Shown piece by piece: positions 1-5,742 of a stretch of DNA of 11,174 nucleotides. The DNA lies in NCBI GenBank assembly GCA_964449375.1, contig CAYVAS010000079.1, forward strand, positions 1 to 11,174, given 5' to 3'. Under the pieces are notes generated by a model, which worked only from the letters and a program-made list of their open reading frames with translations, did not search any database and was not told where the DNA came from. The position numbers and the translations under genes are program-made. How positions within the stretch are numbered: position 1 is the first letter of the stretch; each line of letters starts with the position of its first letter. This DNA is from JAFDWI01 sp964449375 (lineage in GTDB: Bacteria > Actinomycetota > Acidimicrobiia > Acidimicrobiales > Iamiaceae).

Positions 1-387
1 CCCGCCACGATGCCCGACGAGGTCGTGCGCTACGGCACCCCGGTGCAGATGTTCCAGCGCACCGCGTTGGAAGACACCGAGGTCGGCGGCCAGGCCATCG
101 CCGCCGGCCAGCGGGTCGGGTTGCTGTACGGCTCGGCCAACTACGACGAAGAGGTCTTCGCCGAGCCGCGCCGGTTCGACCCGTTCCGCGACCCCAACCC
201 CCATGTGGGCTTCGGCGGCGGAGGCAACCACTTCTGTCCGGGCACGCACCTGGCCCGCATGGAGATCCGTCTGATCTTCGATGCGATCGCGGAGCACATC
301 CCCGCCATCGCCCCGGCCGGACCTCAGCAGCGCTTGAGGTCGGGGTGGCTGAACGGCATCAAGGCGATGCCGGTCACCTACACCTGA
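1..387 (+). CDS. Cytochrome P450, C-terminal part (CYP125-like), 5' truncated by window
   Basis: Heme-thiolate monooxygenase, probably cytosolic and fed electrons by a ferredoxin. Only the last 128 residues are present; the frame is open at base 1, so the ATG at 10 is internal rather than the start. The heme-binding loop FGGGGNHFCPG is complete, with the axial cysteine codon at 235-237, followed by the L-helix THLARMEI. The upstream stretch SANYDEEVFAEPRRFDP and the closing RLRSGWLNGIK resemble what I remember of the CYP125/CYP124/CYP142 group of actinobacterial sterol or branched-lipid oxidases, CYP125 most of all. The I-helix oxygen-activation motif and the ExxR motif lie outside the window. 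The gene converges on the ABC permease at 425. P450 family is certain; the steroid-type subfamily is inferred from these short motifs. Confidence 0.93.
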   Translation, partial: PATMPDEVVRYGTPVQMFQRTALEDTEVGGQAIAAGQRVGLLYGSANYDEEVFAEPRRFDPFRDPNPHVGFGGGGNHFCPGTHLARMEIRLIFDAIAEHIPAIAPAGPQQRLRSGWLNGIKAMPVTYT

Positions 388-391
388 GCCC

Positions 392-410
392 GACCCGGCG
401 CGCTCGGGTC
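392..410. terminator. Candidate bidirectional hairpin between P450 and ABC permease
   Basis: A perfect 6-bp inverted repeat, GACCCG / CGGGTC, encloses a 7-base loop. It starts five bases after the P450 stop and lies 14 bases from the stop of the convergent permease. There is no T-tract, so it is at best a GC-rich, tract-less terminator as often seen in actinobacteria. It closely resembles the hairpin at 8690-8708 at the other convergent gene end with a hairpin. Confidence 0.45.
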
Positions 411-424
411 CACCCGGGCACTCC

Positions 425-1621
425 TCAGCCGTCGTGGCGACGTAGCATCCCGACCACCCTGGCCCAGGTGACCCGTGACCCGCGGTGCAGCAGCACCTGG
501 GAATAGACGCGGGAGGTGAGCTTCCAGGCCAGGCCGATGCCCACGACCAGCAGCACCAGCGCGGTCACGATCTCCAGCACCGACGCGGAGCCCGCCGCCA
601 TGCGCTGGGGCATCAGGATGGGGGCGAAGGGGGGCAGCACCGAGGTCACCCGGGCCAGCGTGGAACCAGGGTTGGCGACGATGGTGAACATGACCACGTA
701 GGCGCCGATCAACGCGGTGTTCACCGGCGCGGCCGCCCCGGCGGCGTCCTCCTGGCGGCTCACCAGCGACCCGGCGAGCGCAAAGAACATCGCGTAGAGC
801 GAAAACCCCAGCAGGTACCACAGCAGTGCCATGGGAATCGCCGACCAGATCGAGGAGGGGATCTCGGTGTCCGATATCGCCAGCGACGCCATTCCGGCGG
901 CGACCAGCACGCTGAACTGGGCCATCGCGGCCACGCCGATCCCCGCGACCTTGCCGCCGAGCAGCTCGTCGGCCCGCAGCCGGGCCAGCAGCACCTCCAC
1001 CACCGCGGTCGACTTCTCCTCCACGACGCCCGAGAGGATCTGGCCACCGAAGATCTGCAGCGAGATGAACAGCAGCGCGGCCGCGAGGGTGCCCGCGATC
1101 ACCTCACGGACGTCCACGCTGTCGGGTCGGACACGGACCCCTTCGGTGAGTGGCTCCACCGCCAGTGCCTGGCGGACCGCGGCGCTGTCCAGACCGGCGT
1201 CCGCGAGGTTGGCCTGCAACTGGGAGAGGGTCCATGCCCGGTGGACGATCGCGGTGTCGGTGGAGTCCGCGTTGCGTTCCACGATCAGGTGGTGCCCGTC
1301 GGTGTCGACCACGAAGTCGGTGTCGCCGTCGTCGAAGGCGACCAGCGCCTCGTCCACACTCGCCGCGCGCTCCAGCTCCAGGCGGCGGTCCGCGGCCGTC
1401 GCGGTGGCGCGCAGCGAGTCGGCGACGGTCTCGGCGGCGTCGCCGGTCACGGTCACCGGGATCGGACCGGCCGGGTCGGACCCGGCGAGGCGGGTGCCCA
1501 CCCCCACCGCCAGGATCAACACCACGAACACCCCGGTGACCACGTAGTAGGAGGGTCGCCGGAGCCGGTCGCGCAGCTCGCGGACCGCGACCAGCCGGAC
1601 CGTGCGCCACCGGGCGCTCAC
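425..1621 (-). CDS. ABC-2 type exporter permease (NatB-like)
   Basis: Inner-membrane permease subunit of an ABC exporter, 398 aa, pairing with the ATPase encoded immediately upstream (1618-2511). The N-terminus has a basic amphipathic stretch and a membrane segment near residues 26-45. Residues about 46-165 form a long extracytoplasmic domain, and about five further helices follow (roughly 174-194, 223-248, 258-282, 303-318, 347-367). The cytoplasmic motif VVEEKSTAVVEVLLA (199-213), followed by a GGK-V-GIG stretch, is characteristic of the NatB / ABC2_membrane_3 type. The start is GTG: it shares the 4-base GTGA with the stop of the ATPase, and a GGAG (1630-1633 on this strand) sits 8 bases upstream. 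The substrate is unknown; relatives export sodium, antibiotics or lipids. The assignment as an ABC-2 permease is firm. Confidence 0.9.
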   Translation of the reverse strand: MSARWRTVRLVAVRELRDRLRRPSYYVVTGVFVVLILAVGVGTRLAGSDPAGPIPVTVTGDAAETVADSLRATATAADRRLELERAASVDEALVAFDDGDTDFVVDTDGHHLIVERNADSTDTAIVHRAWTLSQLQANLADAGLDSAAVRQALAVEPLTEGVRVRPDSVDVREVIAGTLAAALLFISLQIFGGQILSGVVEEKSTAVVEVLLARLRADELLGGKVAGIGVAAMAQFSVLVAAGMASLAISDTEIPSSIWSAIPMALLWYLLGFSLYAMFFALAGSLVSRQEDAAGAAAPVNTALIGAYVVMFTIVANPGSTLARVTSVLPPFAPILMPQRMAAGSASVLEIVTALVLLVVGIGLAWKLTSRVYSQVLLHRGSRVTWARVVGMLRRHDG

Positions 1622-2511
1622 CGGGTCTGCTCCGCGGCGACGGCGTTGCGGAAGATCTCCGACAAGTCCGGCGGGCGGTACGAGTACGCGACCACCGGAC
1701 CGGTCCGGGCCGCGTCGTCCAACAGGACCTGCGGGTCTGCGTCGGCGTCCAGCCGGATCTCGAAGTCGGTGTCGGTCAGGCGGCGGACCGCGTCGGTTCC
1801 GGGTCGCCAGTCGTTGGCCTCGGCGAAGGACAGGTGCAGGATGCGGACGCTGCTTGCGGTTCGCAGCGCGGTCACCTCACCGGAGAGCACCACCTGACCC
1901 CGGTTCACCACGACCACCGAGGTGCACAGCGACGCCACCAGGTCGAGCTGGTGGCTGCTCAGCAGAATCGCGGCGCCCTCGGCGGCGACGGCGCGCAGGG
2001 TGTCGCTCAGGGCGGTCACCGCGATCGGGTCCAACCCGGCAAAGGGTTCGTCCAGCAGCAACAGGTCGGGTCTGGCGGCCAGGGCCATGGCGAGCTGGAC
2101 CCGTTGTTGATTGCCACTGGAGAGCTCCTGGACGTCCTGGCCGGCGTGCTCGGTCAGGTCCAGGCGTTCGATCCACTCGTCGGCGGCGGCCTGCGCGTCG
2201 GTGGCGGTCGACCCCGACAGGCGGGTGTAGTAGACGATCTGGTCCCGGACGCGCATCCGCGGGTACATACCCCGCTCGGCGGGCAGGTAGCCCACCCGCC
2301 GTCGCTGCGCCGCGTCGATCCCGGCGCCGCTCCAGGTGATCCGTCCCGCGTCGACGGTGATCAGCCCCATCACCGCCCGCATCGCAGTGGTCTTGCCCGC
2401 CCCGTTGGGTCCGAGGAAGCCCACGATCTCACCGGGGCGCACCGCGAAGGACACCGCGTCGAGGGCTCGGACCGCGGCGAAGTCCTTGGTGACCGCGTCG
2501 ACGACGAGCAT
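1618..2511 (-). CDS. ABC transporter ATP-binding protein (NatA-like)
   Basis: Cytoplasmic ATPase that powers the exporter with the permease encoded next to it. The 297-aa protein has a Walker A GPNGAGKTT (34-42), an ABC signature LSSGNQQ (130-136), a Walker B LLLLDEP with D154/E155, and the switch histidine in SSHQ (H187). The Q-loop region reads GYLPAERGMYPRMRV, with Glu where many ABC ATPases have Gln, which is usual in the NatA-type group with LSxGN signatures. The C-terminal ~80 residues, ending YRPPDLSEIF, match the DUF4162-type extension common in this group. The ATG at 2511 has no Shine-Dalgarno sequence, but a TATCGT box lies 8 bases before it, suggesting a near-leaderless transcript. 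Its stop overlaps the permease start, implying translational coupling. Substrate not predictable. Confidence 0.93.
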   Translation of the reverse strand: MLVVDAVTKDFAAVRALDAVSFAVRPGEIVGFLGPNGAGKTTAMRAVMGLITVDAGRITWSGAGIDAAQRRRVGYLPAERGMYPRMRVRDQIVYYTRLSGSTATDAQAAADEWIERLDLTEHAGQDVQELSSGNQQRVQLAMALAARPDLLLLDEPFAGLDPIAVTALSDTLRAVAAEGAAILLSSHQLDLVASLCTSVVVVNRGQVVLSGEVTALRTASSVRILHLSFAEANDWRPGTDAVRRLTDTDFEIRLDADADPQVLLDDAARTGPVVAYSYRPPDLSEIFRNAVAAEQTR

Positions 2512-2519
2512 CGACTGCG

Positions 2520-2525
2520 ACGATA
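2520..2525 (-). promoter_or_regulatory. Putative -10 box TATCGT for the ABC exporter operon
   Basis: TATCGT on the minus strand fits the TAnnnT consensus and ends 8 bases before the ATPase ATG, which would give a very short or absent leader. This agrees with the lack of a ribosome binding site there. No good -35 element is visible. The box abuts the inverted repeat at 2525-2543. Confidence 0.4.
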
Positions 2526-2543
2526 CGGGGCGGCGGGCCCCGT
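2525..2543. repeat. Perfect 7-bp inverted repeat upstream of the ABC exporter
   Basis: ACGGGGC and GCCCCGT are exact inverse complements separated by five bases. The repeat sits 13 bases from the ATPase start codon and overlaps the first base of the putative -10 box, so it would occupy the spacer of that promoter. It could be an operator for a repressor, or a terminator hairpin for the repeat protein ending at 2595. Confidence 0.5.
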
Positions 2544-2594
2544 CACCGCGTCAGGGGCGCGGGTGTCCGACGGCGGTGGGCGCGGCCCGCCCGG

Positions 2595-3068
2595 TCATTC
2601 CGGAGGGGCGATCTGCTTGCCGCGTTGGTAGTGCCGGAACTCCCGGACCTCCATGTTGCGCTTGTACCAGACCATCGCCGGCCTGCCCGGCTCGGGATCG
2701 TCGGCGAGCCCGCCGCGGTAGTGCGCCTCGTAGAACAGGCGCCCGTCGGTGTCGTAGTCGCACACCGCCGGTGACCCGTCGATCGGGTCCGACAGCACCC
2801 CGGTCTGGAAGTGCTGGACGGTCTTGAGCGCCCCGGTCCCGGGGTGGTAGTGCACCACGGCGGGGGAGCCGTCCACGGGGTCGTGGAGCTGGCCGAACTG
2901 GTAGTGCTCGATGATCGCGACCGATCCGTCGCGGTGGTACATGGTGATCGCCGGGGTTTCGGCGTCGGGATCGTGGGGGACCCCTTCGTGGTAGTACGAG
3001 ACCGCCGCGATGTCGCCGTTCTCGCGTCTGGTCACCACCGCTTCTGCGGTGTGTGGCCCCTCGACCAT
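2595..3068 (-). CDS. Small 30-residue-repeat protein (YwqK/MORN-like repeats)
   Basis: Not assignable to a named gene. The 157-aa product is almost entirely tandem repeats of 30-31 residues, at about 26-55, 56-86, 87-116 and 117-146, plus a short C-terminal cap. Each unit runs aromatic-x-x-G, then D-P-x-x-G-x-P-A (33-40, 63-70, 94-101, 124-131), then Y-x-x-x-G and a closing H. The alternation of aromatic and glycine positions suggests a stack of beta-hairpins like MORN or YwqK-type repeats. There is no signal peptide or membrane helix, so it is probably cytosolic. The frame is open upstream to about 3311, but the ATG at 3068 is chosen because AAGGAGA (3076-3082) lies 7 bases before it and the repeat-like sequence begins right after. 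It is transcribed towards the ABC exporter with an 83-base gap, and divergently from the TraR/DksA gene. Confidence 0.8.
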   Translation of the reverse strand: MVEGPHTAEAVVTRRENGDIAAVSYYHEGVPHDPDAETPAITMYHRDGSVAIIEHYQFGQLHDPVDGSPAVVHYHPGTGALKTVQHFQTGVLSDPIDGSPAVCDYDTDGRLFYEAHYRGGLADDPEPGRPAMVWYKRNMEVREFRHYQRGKQIAPPE

Positions 3069-3075
3069 CGTCGAC

Positions 3076-3082
3076 TCTCCTT
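3076..3082 (-). promoter_or_regulatory. Ribosome binding site fixing the start of the repeat protein
   Basis: AAGGAGA on the minus strand, seven bases upstream of the ATG at 3068. It decides between this start and the much longer open frame that continues into the divergent gene. Confidence 0.7.
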
Positions 3083-3099
3083 GTCTCGGCTCCGCTGCC

Positions 3100-3114
3100 C
3101 TCGAAGTTTTCGAG
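3100..3114. repeat. 6-bp inverted repeat in the divergent promoter region
   Basis: CTCGAA and TTCGAG are exact inverse complements around a GTT spacer. The element touches the -10-like box of the minus-strand repeat gene (3113-3118) and covers its expected transcription start. It is an AT-richer island in very GC-rich surroundings. It could be an operator or a 5'-leader hairpin. Confidence 0.45.
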
Positions 3115-3118
3115 TGTA
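3113..3118 (-). promoter_or_regulatory. Putative -10 box TACACT for the repeat-protein gene
   Basis: TACACT on the minus strand fits the TAnnnT consensus and would start transcription about 37 bases before the ATG at 3068, leaving room for the ribosome binding site at 3076-3082. No clear -35 box is seen. Confidence 0.4.
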
Positions 3119-3164
3119 CCCAGCGCCTGGGCATCGCCCTCACCCATCCGGCGCGGATCGTCCG

Positions 3165-3170
3165 TAGCCT
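3165..3170 (+). promoter_or_regulatory. Putative -10 box TAGCCT of a leaderless TraR/DksA transcript
   Basis: TAGCCT followed by seven bases and then the ATG at 3178 puts the expected transcription start on or one base before the start codon. No Shine-Dalgarno sequence precedes this ATG, which agrees with leaderless translation. The same spacing recurs at 5730-5743. Confidence 0.45.
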
Positions 3171-3177
3171 GGGATGC

Positions 3178-3534
3178 ATGGTCGCCTCGTCGAATACCAC
3201 GGCCGAATATCGCGCGGTGCTGCTGCAGGAACGGACCCGAACCGAGACCCGACTCGCGGGGCTGCAGCGGGCCTTCGACGAGTTCGTCGAGGGTGCCGAG
3301 TACGTCAACACCGACGACGAACACGACCCGGAAGGATCAACGATCGCCTATGAGCGTGCCCAGGTGATCGCGCTACGCGACGAGGCCGCCGCCCGCCTCG
3401 AGTCCCTCGACCGTGCCCTGGAGGCCCTCGACGCCGGTGAGGTCGACCGTTGCGTGGCCTGCGGCGGCCCCATCGGATCCGAACGGCTGTTGGCGTTGCC
3501 CGGCGTCGACACCTGCGTGGGGTGTGCCCGCTGA
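3178..3534 (+). CDS. TraR/DksA-family zinc finger protein
   Basis: Small cytosolic regulator of the TraR/DksA type; family members reach into the RNA polymerase secondary channel with a coiled-coil. The 118-aa protein has a helical N-terminal hairpin (about 10-85) carrying the acidic segment NTDDEHDPEGSTIAYER (44-60) at or near its turn, and a C-terminal four-cysteine zinc finger C92-x2-C95 ... C113-x2-C116. The length matches the short actinobacterial members, whose targets are mostly uncharacterised. The ATG at 3178 is favoured over the upstream in-frame ATG at 3010, because the family-like sequence begins here and a -10-like TAGCCT sits just upstream. It is divergent from the repeat protein and 66 bases ahead of the globin gene. 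Family is firm; a role in stringent or stress control is inference. Confidence 0.92.
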   Translation: MVASSNTTAEYRAVLLQERTRTETRLAGLQRAFDEFVEGAEYVNTDDEHDPEGSTIAYERAQVIALRDEAAARLESLDRALEALDAGEVDRCVACGGPIGSERLLALPGVDTCVGCAR

Positions 3535-3542
3535 CCTCGCCG

Positions 3543-3552
3543 GGAACGTTCC
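3543..3552. promoter_or_regulatory. 10-bp palindrome upstream of the globin gene
   Basis: GGAACGTTCC is perfectly self-complementary and lies eight bases before the -10-like TAGGAT at 3561. It is in the right place for an operator, but a single 10-bp palindrome is weak evidence. Confidence 0.3.
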
Positions 3553-3560
3553 GGCGGTCG

Positions 3561-3566
3561 TAGGAT
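3561..3566 (+). promoter_or_regulatory. Putative -10 box TAGGAT for the globin gene
   Basis: TAGGAT would start transcription near 3573, giving a leader of about 28 bases before the ATG at 3601. It overlaps the upstream in-frame ATG at 3565, which argues against that ATG being the start. Confidence 0.4.
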
Positions 3567-3600
3567 GGAGCCGTCCGCGTCACCGGAGAACGAAACAGCG

Positions 3601-4032
3601 ATGAGCGACGGGTCCGACCTCGACAACCGAAACGACATCGAGACGATGGTGCACCGCTTCTACGGCAAGGTGCGCGTCGACCCGCTGCTGGGACCGCTGT
3701 TCAACGACGTGGCCCAGGTGGACTGGCCCGAACACCTCGACAAGCTGACCGCGTTCTGGAGTCGGGCGCTGCTGGGTGAGCCCGGCTACGTGGGCAACCC
3801 GTTCCGGGCGCACGTCCAGATCCACGACCAGCAGTGCTTCACCCGCAACCACTTCGACCGATGGCTGCGCCTGTTCCACGACACCATCGACGCCCACTGG
3901 TCGGGCCCCCATGCCGAAGGTGCCAAGGAGATGGCGCGCCGGGTGGCCGCGGTGCACTCCAACCAGCTCATCGGCGAGCGGTACGAGTTCGACCCCGACC
4001 GGCACACGATCCCCCTGGGCGTGTCGCTGTAG
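3601..4032 (+). CDS. Group III truncated hemoglobin
   Basis: Small cytosolic heme protein of the 2-over-2 globin fold, 143 aa. Relatives bind oxygen or nitric oxide and are linked to nitrosative or oxidative stress. Sequence marks of group III are FYGKVRVDPLLGPLF with the B-helix Tyr21, AFWSRALLG (50-59), GNPFRAH with the proximal His71, and the HFDRWLRLF block (84-92). The C-terminal helix MARRVAAVHSNQL ends the fold. The ATG at 3601 is chosen over the in-frame ATG at 3565: the latter overlaps the likely -10 box, and a GGAG at 3585-3588 precedes 3601, though with a rather long gap of 12 bases. It follows the TraR/DksA gene by 66 bases and may be partly read through from it. A strong hairpin follows the stop. 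Confidence 0.93.
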   Translation: MSDGSDLDNRNDIETMVHRFYGKVRVDPLLGPLFNDVAQVDWPEHLDKLTAFWSRALLGEPGYVGNPFRAHVQIHDQQCFTRNHFDRWLRLFHDTIDAHWSGPHAEGAKEMARRVAAVHSNQLIGERYEFDPDRHTIPLGVSL

Positions 4033-4040
4033 CACCACGC

Positions 4041-4074
4041 CTCGGTCGGGCCGCGCCCCGGTGGCCCGGTCGGG
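4041..4074 (+). terminator. GC-rich hairpin after the globin gene
   Basis: Bases 4041-4054 pair with 4061-4074 in a 14-bp stem that includes four G-U pairs, the centre being the perfect CGGGCC / GGCCCG, around a six-base loop. It begins nine bases after the globin stop and ends five bases before the -10-like TACGCT of the next gene. There is no T-tract. The position suits termination of the globin transcript. Confidence 0.5.
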
Positions 4075-4079
4075 CTGAC

Positions 4080-4085
4080 TACGCT
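4080..4085 (+). promoter_or_regulatory. Putative -10 box TACGCT for the phospholipase-like gene
   Basis: TACGCT fits TAnnnT and predicts a start near 4092, about 30 bases before the ATG at 4122, leaving room for the strong ribosome binding site GGGGAG at 4110-4115. No -35 box is evident; that position falls inside the hairpin at 4041-4074. Confidence 0.4.
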
Positions 4086-4121
4086 GCCCGAAGTCGGTCG
4101 TCGATCGAAGGGGAGCCTGCG

Positions 4122-5651
4122 ATGCCAGGAGCGTCCACGACCCGCAGTGTCGTGGTGGTGTCGATGCTGGTGGTCGCGTCGGTGGTCGGCCTGGCCGGGC
4201 AGGCGGGCGCCGCGGGGGTGACCACCCACCGGTGGATGGCCGAGACCGCCCTGGACCTGTTGCCCGACGGCGACATGAAGGCGCTGCTCACCGCCAACCT
4301 CGCGTCGTTCCAGACCGGCACGGCCTTCCCCGACAACGGCTATCTGGGCTCCAACACCTACGGCGAGACCGCGCACTGGCAGCGGTACCACGACGCGCTC
4401 ATCGACGCGATCCGTGCCCGCCCCGACTGCGGTGATCTGACCGACGCGCACGGGCCGTGCGCGGAGCTGATCGCCTTCGCGTTGGGCGTCGCCGCCCACG
4501 GCGTCGGCGACGAGGTGTGGGACTGGCTCTTCGAGCCCTACGGTCCGGACCTGGACGAGTATTGGACCGGGGTGCCCACCGCCAACGATGGGGGCGCCGA
4601 GACCCAGATGGACCTGGTGGCCATCGGGCTCTACGGCGTGGCCCGGCCGTTGTCGGCACCGGTGCCCGACGAGGACCTGGTCGCCCAGGCCCTGGGCACC
4701 GCCGGCCAGCCCGGGGTGAGCACCGACGAGTTCGCCCTGCTCGACAGCGTCGGACTGCTCTGGGACATCGAGAAGGGCTGGTCCGACGCCCACCTGGACG
4801 AGGTGCTCGCCGCGATGCCCTGGATGTCGGACAACCTGCAGACCGCCCCGGGAGGGGTCGACTTCGCGGCCGTGGCCATCGCGGGGTACTGGGAGTCGCT
4901 GTGGGGCCGCCTGCTCGGCGACCAGCCGGCCACCCGGGTCTCGATCACCTACCCGGCACCGGGCCAGACCGGCGTCCCGGCCACCGGTTGGGACCGCGCC
5001 TCGTTCCAGCCGGGCTCCAGCCCCGGACGGGGCGGCGCGGCCACCCGGATCGCCGCGGTGCTCACTTCGGCCCGGCCCTACACCGGGGCCAGTGGTGGGC
5101 TGCCGGTGACCAACGACCTGCCTGCCGACTCGATGACGATCACCGACCTGTCCACTGGCGAGCCGGTGCCGCTCAAGTCGGGCTACCCCCGCAGCGTGCC
5201 CTACTCGGCCCACGGTGGGGAGCACACCATCGGTACCCAACCGGCGGAGAACCTGGACGAGTGCACCTGGTACCGCGTGGACGTGTCGGTGACCGCACCG
5301 GTGCTGGACGCCCGGGGTCTGGCGGTGACGCCGCATTCGTGGCAGTTCCGCACCGAGTGCGACGACCCGGATCCGTCCGAGACGACCACGACGACCCCGG
5401 GTCCGTCACTGACCGCCCCGACGAACCCGGGCCCGTCACCGACCGCCCCGACGACGGCGCCTCCGACCTCCGCGCCGCCGGTGACCGTGCCGCCGGCGAC
5501 GGCCCCGCCCACCACGGTGGTGCCGACCACCACCGATCCGGGGACCGGTCCGGCCACGGTGGATGCCGAGCGCGCCGAGCGGCCGGACCGACCCGGCCGG
5601 TGGGCGCCGCCGGCACGACCCAGAGGCCACGATCCGACCTACGCCGGCTGA
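4122..5651 (+). CDS. Secreted zinc-dependent phospholipase C / GPI-PLD-like protein with Ig-like domain and Thr/Pro-rich tail
   Basis: Exported 509-aa protein. A signal peptide (about 1-31) has Arg8, a VVVVSMLVVASVVGLAG core and an AGA-type cleavage site. Residues 32 to about 170 match the zinc-dependent phospholipase C / GPI-phospholipase D N-terminal family: VTTHRWMAETALDLL (His36), FPD (Asp71), AHW (His85), FALGVAAHGVGDEVWDWL (His126, Asp130) and TQMDLV (Asp164) are the expected metal ligands. A helical stretch follows to about 265. Residues 272-412 resemble a bacterial Ig-like domain, opening YPAPGQTGVP and closing SWQFRTEC. Next comes a Thr/Pro-rich linker with a 10-residue repeat (424-443), then a charged tail. 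No LPxTG, C-terminal helix or lipobox is visible, so release or loose wall association is likely. The start is set by GGGGAG six bases upstream. Family is well supported; the substrate (phospholipid or other) is unknown. Confidence 0.85.
   Translation: MPGASTTRSVVVVSMLVVASVVGLAGQAGAAGVTTHRWMAETALDLLPDGDMKALLTANLASFQTGTAFPDNGYLGSNTYGETAHWQRYHDALIDAIRARPDCGDLTDAHGPCAELIAFALGVAAHGVGDEVWDWLFEPYGPDLDEYWTGVPTANDGGAETQMDLVAIGLYGVARPLSAPVPDEDLVAQALGTAGQPGVSTDEFALLDSVGLLWDIEKGWSDAHLDEVLAAMPWMSDNLQTAPGGVDFAAVAIAGYWESLWGRLLGDQPATRVSITYPAPGQTGVPATGWDRASFQPGSSPGRGGAATRIAAVLTSARPYTGASGGLPVTNDLPADSMTITDLSTGEPVPLKSGYPRSVPYSAHGGEHTIGTQPAENLDECTWYRVDVSVTAPVLDARGLAVTPHSWQFRTECDDPDPSETTTTTPGPSLTAPTNPGPSPTAPTTAPPTSAPPVTVPPATAPPTTVVPTTTDPGTGPATVDAERAERPDRPGRWAPPARPRGHDPTYAG
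5391..5450 (+). repeat. 30-bp tandem repeat coding the Thr/Pro linker
   Basis: Two adjacent 30-base units, 5391-5420 and 5421-5450, are identical at 27 of 30 positions. They encode TTPGPSLTAP and TNPGPSPTAP. The following sequence decays into less regular Thr/Pro codons, so the linker probably grew by local duplication. Confidence 0.8.
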
Positions 5652-5699
5652 CGCGGCGGCCGCCCTCGTCGCGGGCAGGCTCATCGGATCAGTGACCGA

Positions 5700-5715
5700 G
5701 GTCCCTGTCGGGACC
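5700..5715. terminator. Hairpin between phospholipase-like gene and membrane-protein gene
   Basis: GGTCCC and GGGACC form a perfect 6-bp stem around a four-base TGTC loop. It lies 49 bases after the phospholipase-like stop and 14 bases before the -10-like TAGGCT of the next gene. It may end the upstream transcript, or act as an operator in the -35 region of the downstream one. Confidence 0.4.
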
Positions 5716-5729
5716 GCCGTACCGATTTC

Positions 5730-5735
5730 TAGGCT
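5730..5735 (+). promoter_or_regulatory. Putative -10 box TAGGCT of a leaderless transcript
   Basis: TAGGCT, then seven bases, then the GTG at 5743. This is the same box-to-start spacing as at 3165-3178 and supports GTG 5743 as a leaderless start. Confidence 0.45.
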
Positions 5736-5742
5736 TGCCGGC

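Noticed and set aside
485..1897. 470-codon plus-strand frame opposite the ABC exporter genes
   Set aside because: It lies antisense to two well-identified genes and its product is a repetitive His/Gly/Arg/Gln-rich chain without a recognisable domain.
3069..3324. Longer versions of the repeat protein starting near 3311 or 3324
   Set aside because: They would overlap the TraR/DksA gene head-on. A strong ribosome binding site marks 3068 as the start.
3565..3600. Globin start at the in-frame ATG 3565
   Set aside because: That ATG overlaps the likely -10 box, lacks a ribosome binding site and would add 12 residues not typical of the family.
3786..5336. 516-codon open frame antisense to the globin end and the phospholipase-like gene
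   Set aside because: It lies opposite genes with clear families. Its translation is a low-complexity mix of Arg, Gly, His and Val with no domain, as expected for a shadow frame in GC-rich DNA.
4457..5742. Frameshift in the phospholipase-like gene hiding a cell-wall sorting signal
   Set aside because: The other two forward frames across the tail show no LPxTG-like motif or hydrophobic helix, so there is no sign of a displaced anchor.
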